DNA of 8,179 bases from Acidobacteriota bacterium. Lineage in GTDB: Bacteria; Acidobacteriota; Terriglobia; Terriglobales; Acidobacteriaceae. Made by a program: the position numbers and the translations under genes. Every line of letters starts with the position of its first letter. Position 1 is the first letter of the stretch. The notes under the pieces were generated by a model. That model was given only the letters and a program-made list of their open reading frames with translations. It had not been told where the DNA came from and searched no databases. This document shows, piece by piece, positions 1-5,654 of this stretch. The stretch is taken from positions 1-8,179 of the forward strand of contig JAJZJJ010000103.1 in the NCBI GenBank assembly GCA_021810175.1. Direction: 5' to 3'.

Positions 1-189
1 TTCAGCAAGGCGCGCACGCGCGTGTTCCAGCGGAGCCCGCAGCCGAATCAGGGTCTCCGCTATGGAAGTCGCATGCGGTCCCGAGAGCCGCACAATCCCG
101 ATGCCGCCGCGGCCCGGCGGGGTGGAAATGGCCACGATCGTCTCATCGGCAATCGATTCACGTTCTCTGGTTTGCGGATGGGGCTGCAC
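1..189 (-). CDS. mnmE: tRNA modification GTPase MnmE (TrmE), N-terminal part
   Basis: MnmE works with MnmG to place the aminomethyl-type modification on the wobble uridine of certain tRNAs. Only the first 63 codons are present; the gene runs off the left edge. The reading contains [20 protein letters not shown] followed by LSGP, the hallmark start of the MnmE N-terminal folate-binding domain. There is no ATG in frame near the start. A GTG at 189-187 has a strong GAGGAAGGA ribosome binding site about 6 nt upstream and gives a lead-in of about 15 residues, so I chose it. It lies 49 nt downstream of the jag stop on the same strand, the usual last step of the rpmH-rnpA-yidD-yidC-jag-mnmE order, and is probably co-transcribed. 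The G domain and C-terminal cysteine motif are outside the window. Confidence 0.92.
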   Translation of the reverse strand, partial: MQPHPQTRERESIADETIVAISTPPGRGGIGIVRLSGPHATSIAETLIRLRAPLEHARARLAE

Positions 190-238
190 CGTCGGTCCTT
201 CCTCGCAGCGCTCGCAGCTGGCTCGCTGCGGGAGCCGC

Positions 239-790
239 TCAGCGGCGGCGTCCGGAAAATCGATTCTGCCGCGTCCCGCTTTCGCGATGCTCATACCCAC
301 GCGGATAGGCGACAACGTAGCGCTGCAGACCTTCTCCGCTGGACGAGGTCTCCAGATCGTCGTAGGTCCGGAAGGCCAGGTGGAGCATTCTGCGCTCGCG
401 CGAGCTCATCGGCGCAAAGCTGTACGGCTGGCCGGTGCGCCGAACCCGCTCGGCGGCGGTTTCGGCGGCCAGCTTCAGCTCATGCGCCCGCAACGCCTTG
501 AAATTCTCGGCGTCAAACGAAATCTTGTCATGCTCTTCGTTTTCCAGACGCAGGACCTTGGCCGCCACATGCTCCAGCGCCCGCAGCAACTCGCCGCCGC
601 GCTGGGTAAGTAATCCGGCATCCGGACCGGCCAGTTCGACATAAATCTCGCGCGCTTCCAGACCCGCGGGATCGGCTGCCCCGGCGCCGGCGGTGATCCG
701 GTACTTCAGGCGCAGATTGCCCAGGTTGACCAGGTTCTTCAGTAACTCTGCGATCTTTTGCGCGGCGGCGGAATAGTCTTCGATCGGCAT
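239..790 (-). CDS. jag: Jag/KhpB-type KH-R3H RNA-binding protein
   Basis: Jag (KhpB, EloR) is a cytoplasmic single-stranded-nucleic-acid-binding protein next to yidC in many bacteria; in Gram-positives it is linked to cell elongation. This copy has 183 residues. A KH-like segment spans about residues 45-85 and an R3H domain about 112-165, with RERRMLH at 131-137 (R133 and H137 as the R-x3-H pair) and [15 protein letters not shown] at 150-163, typical of the family. The N-terminal Jag-N domain found in Firmicute proteins is absent. The GXXG loop of the KH domain reads QRGG at 63-66, so its first glycine appears lost. The C-terminus is short and basic ([10 protein letters not shown]). ATG 790 is the first start after an in-frame stop and its ribosome binding site is weak. 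It follows yidC by 80 nt. Confidence 0.9.
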   Translation of the reverse strand: MPIEDYSAAAQKIAELLKNLVNLGNLRLKYRITAGAGAADPAGLEAREIYVELAGPDAGLLTQRGGELLRALEHVAAKVLRLENEEHDKISFDAENFKALRAHELKLAAETAAERVRRTGQPYSFAPMSSRERRMLHLAFRTYDDLETSSSGEGLQRYVVAYPRGYEHRESGTRQNRFSGRRR

Positions 791-806
791 TGGTTCATCT
801 TAATAT

Positions 807-837
807 CGCGATCCGCTTCGCGGAATGCCGAATCGCG
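807..837. repeat. Compound inverted repeat between yidC and jag
   Basis: CGCGAT at 807-812 pairs with ATCGCG at 832-837. Inside it CCGC (813-816) and GCGG (820-823) form a second stem with a TTC loop. In the minus-strand transcript this would be a bulged hairpin just before the jag start. There is no run of T after it on either strand, so it does not look like a rho-independent terminator. It could be an RNA-processing or stability element, or chance in GC-rich DNA. Confidence 0.35.
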
Positions 838-870
838 AAAAGGACGGGCCGGCGCAGCCCTGAAACTGAA

Positions 871-2670
871 CTAACGCCGGGCGTTGACGGTTTTGCCGGC
901 CTTCTTGGCCGCGCGTTTCGCCGCAAGGGCGCGCATCTCGCGGCCCATGCTGGATCGGTTAATGGCCATCTGCTGCCCCACACCGATCAGGTTGCTGCCG
1001 GCCCAGTACAGGCAAACTCCGGAGCCCAGATTCCACATCATGAATCCGAAAATCAGAGGCATCATGAACGCCATCATGCGCTGCTGAGTCTGGTCCATAC
1101 CCGGTGACGGCGTAAAGAACTGCGACAGGAACATCGACACAATCACAAACAGCGGCAGGATATGCAGGGGATCGGGAGCCGACAGATCCGACAGCCACAG
1201 CCAGTGCGCGTGCCGCAGTTCGATCGCAAACTCCAGCATCCGGTAAAACCCGAACAGCAGAGGATACTGCAGCAGCATGGGCAGGCATCCGCCAAACATG
1301 TTCACGCCTTCCTTCCGCTGCAGGTCGAACATCTCCTTGTTCATTTCCTGCCGCCGCGGATCGGTGCGGGCGTACTTGGCGTACTTGGCCTTGATCGACT
1401 CAATCTGGGGCTGAATGCGCGCCATCTTCAGCGACGACTTCATCATCATGAAGCGTGTCGGCAGCATGAACAGATTGAGAATGACAGTGAGGACCAGGAT
1501 CGCCCAGCCCCAGTTGGGAATGCCATGCGTGACAAAGAACCGCAGCACCAGCAGCATCGGCTTCGACACCCACCCGAACCAGCCGAAGCTCATGAGCTGC
1601 TCAAGATTTTGCCCGTTGGCCGCATGGACCGACTTCAGCGTGCTGAGCGATTTTGGCCCAACAAAGATGCGCGTATCCACCGGGCCGCCGGCCGTCCCGA
1701 TGGCCGCTCCCAGGATGGGCTCATGATCCACTTCGCCCGGCTTGGGATTCTGGCGGTCCTTCGGAATGTCCACGGTGTTGTGGAAGGTAACCGCGCTGGT
1801 ATCCGCCGGCTGGGTGGGCATGAAGATCGCGGCAAAATAGAGATCGCTCACCCCGGCGTAATCGAAGGGCCCCTGAAGCGTCTTGCCGCCGACGATCTTC
1901 TTGGGCTCGGTCTGGTCGGACTTGCCGCCAATCGAACTGTCGAAGCTCGCCGTCGCGTACTGCTGCGGCGTCACCTCATCGCCCAGCCCCGCCGGCCATG
2001 CCAGCAGAGCCGTAACCGGAGCCCCATTCCGGGTGACGGAAACATTCGCGTGGATGACATAGGTGGACCCGAAAGTGAAGGTCTTGCGAACCGTCAGCCC
2101 ATTCGCCGAATACTGAAACGTCAGGCTCGCCGGCGCCGTCAGCTTGCCGGTTGCCGAGGGAACGTAGAGCGCGCTGTTCAGTTCCGTGCGCAGCCCCGCA
2201 TCGTAAGTGAAGAGCGACAGCGGGAGGCCGAACCTGCTGCCCGCATCCCGATTCACCAGTTCCAGCGGCTTGCCGCGATCGTCTGTATATTTCTTCAGGA
2301 TCCACGACGTCACCTGCCCGCCCCGATTGCTGAAAACGATGCGGTACAGCTTGTTTTCGACGATGGTCGTGGTCTGGCCGGCCGCCTGCACCACCTTCGC
2401 GGCAGGCGCCGGTTTGCCCGCCGCGGCGCCTTGCGCGGCAGGCCCGGACCCGGGTGCTGCCGATGAGGCTGGCGCCGGGACAGGCGCAGCGGATTGCGCG
2501 CTCTGCGCCGTTTTCTGCTGAGGGTGTTCCGGCTGAGGCTTTGGCTTCTTTGGCCCGAATATCTGAAAGGCCACCACCATCAGCACAAAAACGATCAGAA
2601 AACCGAAGAGCGAGCGCGAATCCGTTCCGCCGCCGCCGCCCTGTTGATTAGGATTTTGTATCTCTGTCAA
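871..2670 (-). CDS. yidC: Membrane protein insertase YidC
   Basis: YidC inserts and folds inner-membrane proteins, alone or with SecYEG. The protein has 599 residues, usual for Gram-negative YidC. A first membrane segment is at about 20-39 (SLFGFLIVFVLMVVAFQIFG), then a Pro/Ala-rich linker to about 95 and a beta-rich periplasmic domain to about 345. The conserved insertase core follows, with NWGWAILVLTVILNLFMLP at 386-404, the cytoplasmic hairpin (MARIQPQIESIKAKY), GGCLPMLLQYPLLFGFYRML, FVIVSMFLSQFF, MMAFMMPLIFGFMMW and VCLYWAGSNLIGVGQQ, ending in a basic tail that probably contacts ribosomes. The start is TTG at 2670 with AGGA about 10 nt upstream; the first in-frame ATG would cut into the first membrane helix. 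Aligned to E. coli YidC from memory, the groove arginine (R366) is Asn399 here. It lies 43 nt after yidD. Confidence 0.97.
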   Translation of the reverse strand: MTEIQNPNQQGGGGGTDSRSLFGFLIVFVLMVVAFQIFGPKKPKPQPEHPQQKTAQSAQSAAPVPAPASSAAPGSGPAAQGAAAGKPAPAAKVVQAAGQTTTIVENKLYRIVFSNRGGQVTSWILKKYTDDRGKPLELVNRDAGSRFGLPLSLFTYDAGLRTELNSALYVPSATGKLTAPASLTFQYSANGLTVRKTFTFGSTYVIHANVSVTRNGAPVTALLAWPAGLGDEVTPQQYATASFDSSIGGKSDQTEPKKIVGGKTLQGPFDYAGVSDLYFAAIFMPTQPADTSAVTFHNTVDIPKDRQNPKPGEVDHEPILGAAIGTAGGPVDTRIFVGPKSLSTLKSVHAANGQNLEQLMSFGWFGWVSKPMLLVLRFFVTHGIPNWGWAILVLTVILNLFMLPTRFMMMKSSLKMARIQPQIESIKAKYAKYARTDPRRQEMNKEMFDLQRKEGVNMFGGCLPMLLQYPLLFGFYRMLEFAIELRHAHWLWLSDLSAPDPLHILPLFVIVSMFLSQFFTPSPGMDQTQQRMMAFMMPLIFGFMMWNLGSGVCLYWAGSNLIGVGQQMAINRSSMGREMRALAAKRAAKKAGKTVNARR

Positions 2671-2713
2671 GAATTCTGTTTCCTGTCGATGTCTGCCGTA
2701 TTTGCTCTGCGGC

Positions 2714-3022
2714 TTATAGTATCTGCCCGCTCGTAATTCCCGATGAAGATGGCGGGCGCTTCGGCCGCACAGGATCGAAACCGCCCCGGTGCAGCGGATG
2801 ACAGCGCAGCAGGCGTCCAGCCGCCATCAGGCCGCCGCGCACCAGGCCATATTCCGCAACCGCAATGGCCGCATATTCCGAACAGGTTGGCTGGAACCGG
2901 CACGAGCCCTGGAAGCCGGGCATCGCGTGCAGCATCGGAGAAAGAATCCGCTTATAGCCGGCCAGCAGAATTTCCGCCGCCTTCCGCCTGATCCCCGCCG
3001 ATTCCGCCGCGCCGCGTTTCAT
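2714..3022 (-). CDS. yidD: Membrane protein insertion efficiency factor YidD
   Basis: YidD is a small membrane-associated protein that aids YidC-dependent insertion. The 102-residue product has the whole family core: [10 protein letters not shown] (22-31), then [20 protein letters not shown] (40-59), then [17 protein letters not shown] (69-85). The three cysteines C41, C47 and C74 match conserved family positions. An amphipathic N-terminal helix precedes the core and the last 17 residues are a variable tail. Its ATG overlaps the rnpA stop by 4 nt (ATGA), which points to translational coupling with rnpA, as in many genomes. The stop is TAA at 2716-2714. Confidence 0.95.
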   Translation of the reverse strand: MKRGAAESAGIRRKAAEILLAGYKRILSPMLHAMPGFQGSCRFQPTCSEYAAIAVAEYGLVRGGLMAAGRLLRCHPLHRGGFDPVRPKRPPSSSGITSGQIL

Positions 3023-3408
3023 CTGCCTGCCCCGGAGCCGTGTGTGCTGCCGGCGATCGATGCAAAGATCCGCGAAACCTCGCCGTGCAGCCGCTCGAAC
3101 TCCATCTCTTCGACCTTCCTGCGCGGATGCAGAACCACATCCACGCCCGCGGGAAGCTCGCCAAGGTGCAGCCGAACCGCTTCGCGCATACGGCGTCGAA
3201 TGCGATTGCGCGCCACCGCCTTGCCCAGCACTCGCCCCGTCGTCAATCCAATACGCGGTTGCGGACCGATCGGTTCACCCGCTTCGCGAACCCGAAAGAA
3301 ATAGCTCATCGAGGCGGACGAAAGCCTTCGGCTTGCGCCGTAAACACGCTGGAAATCCGCGTGCCTTCGCAGACGGACACTGCGCCAGTCATACGTGGCC
3401 TCCGGCAT
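3019..3408 (-). CDS. rnpA: Ribonuclease P protein component
   Basis: RnpA is the basic protein cofactor that helps RNase P RNA bind and cleave the 5' leader of precursor tRNAs. From ATG 3408 it has 129 residues. The family start [12 protein letters not shown] is at 12-23, and the signature [18 protein letters not shown] is at 62-79 with the RNR motif at 67-69. The start is uncertain. ATG 3408 gives normal family spacing, but the nearest GGAG lies only about 2 nt away. The frame stays open back to a TTG at 3483, 9 nt after the rpmH stop, which would add 25 residues with no family likeness. I favour ATG 3408. The gene ends in a 4-nt overlap with yidD. Its RNA partner rnpB is in the same window, about 4 kb away. 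Confidence 0.94.
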   Translation of the reverse strand: MPEATYDWRSVRLRRHADFQRVYGASRRLSSASMSYFFRVREAGEPIGPQPRIGLTTGRVLGKAVARNRIRRRMREAVRLHLGELPAGVDVVLHPRRKVEEMEFERLHGEVSRIFASIAGSTHGSGAGR

Positions 3409-3492
3409 ATCTCCATTCCGCTGCTCTCTGGGGATGTGCGCCTCGGGTCCGTTCCCGAACCCTCCCGCCGCACGCTGGACCAACTGGCAGGA

Positions 3493-3648
3493 CTAGTCGC
3501 GATAACCCGCGCTCACGGAAACACGCTTGCGGCCCCGCGCACGGCGGCGGGACAGCACCGCCGCGCCGGCCTTGGTCTTCATGCGGCTGCGAAAGCCGTG
3601 CGTCTTGGAGCGGCTGCGCCGATTGGGTTGAAATGTGCGCTTCGGCAT
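3493..3648 (-). CDS. rpmH: 50S ribosomal protein L34
   Basis: L34 is a small, very basic protein of the large ribosomal subunit. The 51-residue product reads [19 protein letters not shown], then [28 protein letters not shown] and a short YRD tail. This is the full L34 pattern at slightly above the usual 44-46 residues. The frame is open further upstream, but the universal MPKRTFQP start and an AGGAG site 10 nt before ATG 3648 fix the start. It is the first gene of the minus-strand cluster, divergent from dnaA, as in most bacteria. Stop TAG at 3495-3493. Confidence 0.97.
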   Translation of the reverse strand: MPKRTFQPNRRSRSKTHGFRSRMKTKAGAAVLSRRRARGRKRVSVSAGYRD

Positions 3649-3762
3649 GGAAACGTAACTCCTGAGAATTTTATGATCGATTCGCCGAGATGCGCGCCGC
3701 TGTCCAATTCCCGGACGCTGGCAGCGCAACCGAATCCCTGCGCCGCGCTATTGCTCGCAATT

Positions 3763-3774
3763 CGCCTTCGGGCG
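3763..3774. repeat. Short TTCG-loop hairpin in the rpmH leader
   Basis: CGCC-TTCG-GGCG forms a 4-bp stem closed on the classic stable TTCG tetraloop in the plus sense. In the minus-sense rpmH leader it reads CGCC-CGAA-GGCG. It sits just downstream of the candidate rpmH -10 box. It is short and could be chance. Confidence 0.25.
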
Positions 3775-3784
3775 GCAGAAATCC

Positions 3785-3813
3785 AGTATATCCCATCGCA
3801 TGAGACCCCGCAA
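3785..3813 (-). promoter_or_regulatory. Candidate promoter of the rpmH-rnpA-yidD-yidC-jag operon
   Basis: On the minus strand, TATACT at 3790-3785 matches the -10 consensus at 5 of 6 positions. TTGCGG at 3813-3808, 17 nt upstream, is a weak -35 (3 of 6). Transcription would start near 3778 and leave an rpmH leader of about 130 nt. It was found by eye and is a sigma-70-type guess. Confidence 0.4.
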
Positions 3814-3890
3814 AAATACGGGCCCCGCAGCCATTTTCACCACCCGCAGTGCAACTGGCCACCCCTAAATATTTTCTCGCTTCAATCGCA

Positions 3891-3919
3891 TTTCCAGGCT
3901 GCTTCGACTGTGCTACTAT
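3891..3919 (+). promoter_or_regulatory. Candidate dnaA promoter with extended -10
   Basis: TGCTACTAT at 3911-3919 is an extended -10 (TG-N then TACTAT). TTTCCA at 3891-3896 sits 17 nt upstream as a partial -35 (4 of 6). Transcription would begin near 3926, giving dnaA a leader of about 205 nt that contains all the inverted repeats described below. Confidence 0.45.
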
Positions 3920-3941
3920 CGGCAACGTTCACTTAAGTTTT

Positions 3942-3964
3942 TTCGACGCCCTGCGGTAGTCGAA
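3942..3964 (+). repeat. dnaA leader hairpin 1
   Basis: TTCGAC (3942-3947) and GTCGAA (3959-3964) are perfect inverted repeats around an 11-nt loop. Two G·U pairs (3941/3965 and 3940/3966) could lengthen the stem. It is the first of several paired elements after the candidate dnaA start site. Confidence 0.4.
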
Positions 3965-3978
3965 GGATCCAGATCCAG

Positions 3979-4003
3979 GCTCCGGTGCGTGACTGACCGG
4001 AGC
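3979..4003 (+). repeat. dnaA leader hairpin 2
   Basis: GCTCCGGT (3979-3986) and ACCGGAGC (3996-4003) form a perfect 8-bp stem with a 9-nt loop. The 3' arm can instead fold onto CTCC at 4006-4009 and GG at 4011-4012 (CCGGAG, CGG loop, CTCC, one bulged C, GG). The two folds exclude each other. Confidence 0.5.
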
Positions 4004-4019
4004 GGCTCCCGGCCAGTTG

Positions 4020-4083
4020 GTATTGCCTGCCACTTCAACCCTGTTTCCACAGGACAGGGTCACGCCTGGCATTTCCGCAATAC
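4020..4083 (+). promoter_or_regulatory. Nested inverted-repeat element in the dnaA leader (possible cis-regulatory RNA)
   Basis: Three perfect stems nest inside one another: GTATTGC/GCAATAC (4020-4026 with 4077-4083), TGCCA/TGGCA (4028-4032 with 4067-4071) and ACCCTGT/ACAGGGT (4038-4044 with 4054-4060). Internal loops (1x5 and 5x6 nt) separate them and a 9-nt apical loop closes the top. GGCC (4011-4014) and GGCT (4084-4087) can extend the base across a 5-nt bulge. The element ends 47 nt before the dnaA ATG. It could be a folded RNA control element, or a DNA palindrome bound by a protein; the apical region carries a weak DnaA-box match. I do not recognise it as a known riboswitch class. Confidence 0.5.
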
Positions 4084-4090
4084 GGCTCGC

Positions 4091-4126
4091 GATCCTTCTC
4101 AGCGAGGACGTTTCGTATAGAGGATT
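4091..4126 (+). promoter_or_regulatory. dnaA ribosome binding site with possible masking stem
   Basis: AGAGGA at 4119-4124 lies 6 nt before ATG 4131 and is the dnaA ribosome binding site. GATCCTT at 4091-4097 can pair with GAGGATT at 4120-4126 (five Watson-Crick and two G·U pairs), hiding it. The same TCCT (4093-4096) can pair instead with a decoy AGGA at 4105-4108, which would free it. This is a possible two-state switch, inferred by eye. Confidence 0.4.
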
Positions 4127-4130
4127 GAGC

Positions 4131-5558
4131 ATGTCTTTCGCCGTTACTCCCCCCGTTGCACTCAATCCATGGGTGCAGATTCTCGCGGCGCTGGAAAAGA
4201 AGGTCAATCGCCAGTCGTACGATACCTGGCTAAAACCGACGCGATTCAGCTACGTTCGCGAACGGACTCTTTTCGTTCGCATTCCCACACCGGAATTCCG
4301 CCATGTCGGCGATCGCTACGGCGATCTCATCCAGGAAGCCATCGAAGTCCTGCAGCTCGAATTCGACGACGTGCAGTTCATCACGCCCGATGAAGACCCG
4401 ACCATGCCTCGCGTCCGCGAAGACGGCGGCTTTGCGCCATCGCCCTCCAGCCCTGAGAACCGGCCGCAGCTCGGCAACGGCACCCGGCGTCCCGTCCCCA
4501 TTTCCAGCCCGCAGCAGGCGCGCTTCGACTGGTCCACCGCGGCACAGCTGAACCCCCGCTACACCTTCGACGCCTTCGTCTGCGGCCCCGGAAACCAGTT
4601 TGCCCGCGCCGCCGCCCTGGCCGTGGCTGAGCAGCCTTCCCGGGCCTATAACCCCCTCTTCCTCTATGGCGGCGTCGGCATGGGCAAAACCCACCTGATG
4701 CACGCCATCGGCCACGAGGTGAAGCTCCGCCAGCCCGGCGCTTCCATCTCCTACGTATCCGCCGAGAAGTTCACCAACGAGATGATCAGCTCGGTGCGCT
4801 ACGACAAAATGACCAGCTTCCGCGACAAATTCCGCACCGTGGATGTGCTGCTCATCGACGACATTCAGTTCCTCTCGCAGAAGGAACGCACCCAGGAAGA
4901 GTTCTTCCACACCTTCAACGCGCTGCACGAAAACATGAAGCAGATCGTCATCGCCTCCGACCGCCCGCCCCGCGAGCTGGCCGAGATCGAGGACCGCCTG
5001 CGCAGCCGCTTCGAGTGGGGCCTCATCGCCGATATCCAGCCGCCAGATCTGGAAACCAAAGTCGCCATCCTCCAGAAGAAAGCCGAGAGCGAACACGTCA
5101 CCCTGCCCATGGACGTGGCGCTGTTCATCGCTTCCAACGTCCGCACCAACGTGCGTGAGCTGGAAGGCGCCCTGGTGCGCCTGGTCGCATGGTGCGGCCT
5201 CAATGGTGTCGAAATCGTCCTCTCCACCGCACAGCAGTGCCTGAAGCAGTTCATCGACAACCAGGTCCGCAAGATCACCATCGAGGCCATCCAGCGCGCC
5301 GTGGCCGAGCAGTTCGGCATGCGTGTCGCCGAGCTGAAGCAGAAGAACAACTCCCGCGCCGTCGTCGTGCCCCGCCAGATCGCCATGTACCTGGCCAAGC
5401 AGATGACTGAAGCTTCTCTGCCGGAGATTGGCCGTCAGTTTGGCGGCAAGCACCACACCACCGTCATGCACTCCATCGGCAAAATCGACGAGCAGCGCCG
5501 CACCGACAAAAACCTGAACGGCATGATCAACAAGCTGCAGGAAACCCTGAACGGATAG
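4131..5558 (+). CDS. dnaA: Chromosomal replication initiator protein DnaA
   Basis: DnaA is the AAA+ ATPase that binds origin DnaA boxes, melts the duplex and loads the helicase. The product has 475 residues, normal length. Domain I (about 1-88) contains PWVQILAALEKKVNRQSYDTWLKP. A Pro/Ser-rich linker follows to about 140. Domain III has Walker A GGVGMGKTH at 180-188 and Walker B VLLIDD at 239-244, plus the RLRSRFEWGL segment of the ATPase. Domain IV ends with the DNA-binding helix-turn-helix and signature GGKHHTTVMHS at 438-448. The start is ATG 4131 with AGAGGA 6 nt upstream. The frame is open back to a TTG at 4017, but that would add 38 residues unlike DnaA. It is divergent from rpmH. dnaN does not follow; a terminator does. 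Confidence 0.98.
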   Translation: MSFAVTPPVALNPWVQILAALEKKVNRQSYDTWLKPTRFSYVRERTLFVRIPTPEFRHVGDRYGDLIQEAIEVLQLEFDDVQFITPDEDPTMPRVREDGGFAPSPSSPENRPQLGNGTRRPVPISSPQQARFDWSTAAQLNPRYTFDAFVCGPGNQFARAAALAVAEQPSRAYNPLFLYGGVGMGKTHLMHAIGHEVKLRQPGASISYVSAEKFTNEMISSVRYDKMTSFRDKFRTVDVLLIDDIQFLSQKERTQEEFFHTFNALHENMKQIVIASDRPPRELAEIEDRLRSRFEWGLIADIQPPDLETKVAILQKKAESEHVTLPMDVALFIASNVRTNVRELEGALVRLVAWCGLNGVEIVLSTAQQCLKQFIDNQVRKITIEAIQRAVAEQFGMRVAELKQKNNSRAVVVPRQIAMYLAKQMTEASLPEIGRQFGGKHHTTVMHSIGKIDEQRRTDKNLNGMINKLQETLNG

Positions 5559-5589
5559 CCCTGCAGACCGTCTCGCCGCTCCCGAAATC

Positions 5590-5627
5590 AAAAAGGCTGG
5601 CCCGCGATCCATGCGGCCAGCCTTTTT
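5590..5627. terminator. Bidirectional rho-independent terminator between dnaA and the oxidoreductase gene
   Basis: A perfect 13-bp inverted repeat (AAAAAGGCTGGCC at 5590-5602, GGCCAGCCTTTTT at 5615-5627) closes a 12-nt loop. The GC core is flanked by A5 on one side and T5 on the other, so it ends transcription in both directions. It lies 31 nt after the dnaA stop and 27 nt after the stop of the converging gene. Confidence 0.93.
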
Positions 5628-5654
5628 ACATTTGTAACTGCCCAAAGCGCGTTT

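Larger units (their letters stand above)
3649..4130. other. Divergent intergenic region between rpmH and dnaA
   Basis: This 482-nt gap has no credible coding sequence. It holds candidate promoters for rpmH (minus, near 3785-3813) and dnaA (plus, near 3891-3919), relatively AT-rich stretches at about 3865-3896 and 3929-3944, a tandem ATCCAG pair at 3967-3978, and a series of inverted repeats in the dnaA leader listed separately. In many bacteria the origin lies beside dnaA. I found no clear TTATCCACA box on either strand; the closest is GTTTCCACA at 4043-4051 (7 of 9). An origin here is therefore possible but not supported. Confidence 0.7.

Noticed and set aside
1162..2466. A 434-codon open frame antisense to yidC
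   Set aside because: It is Arg/His/Gln-rich with no recognisable domain; yidC on the other strand is certain.
3040..3936. Plus-strand open frames over rnpA, rpmH and the gap
   Set aside because: They are shadows of the minus-strand genes, with arginine-rich sequence and no family likeness.
4020..4083. Possible tRNA, because the outer stem has 7 bp
   Set aside because: There is no D, anticodon or T arm and no T-loop consensus; the inner stems are stacked rather than cloverleaf.
3989..4120. Possible 43-codon leader peptide (GTG start) ending just before the dnaA ribosome binding site
   Set aside because: It has no ribosome binding site, its GTG lies in a hairpin loop, and the composition is unremarkable.
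4230..5645. A 471-codon open frame antisense to dnaA
   Set aside because: It mirrors dnaA codons exactly, has a repetitive Asp/Leu/Gly-rich composition typical of antisense frames in GC-rich genes, and matches no family.
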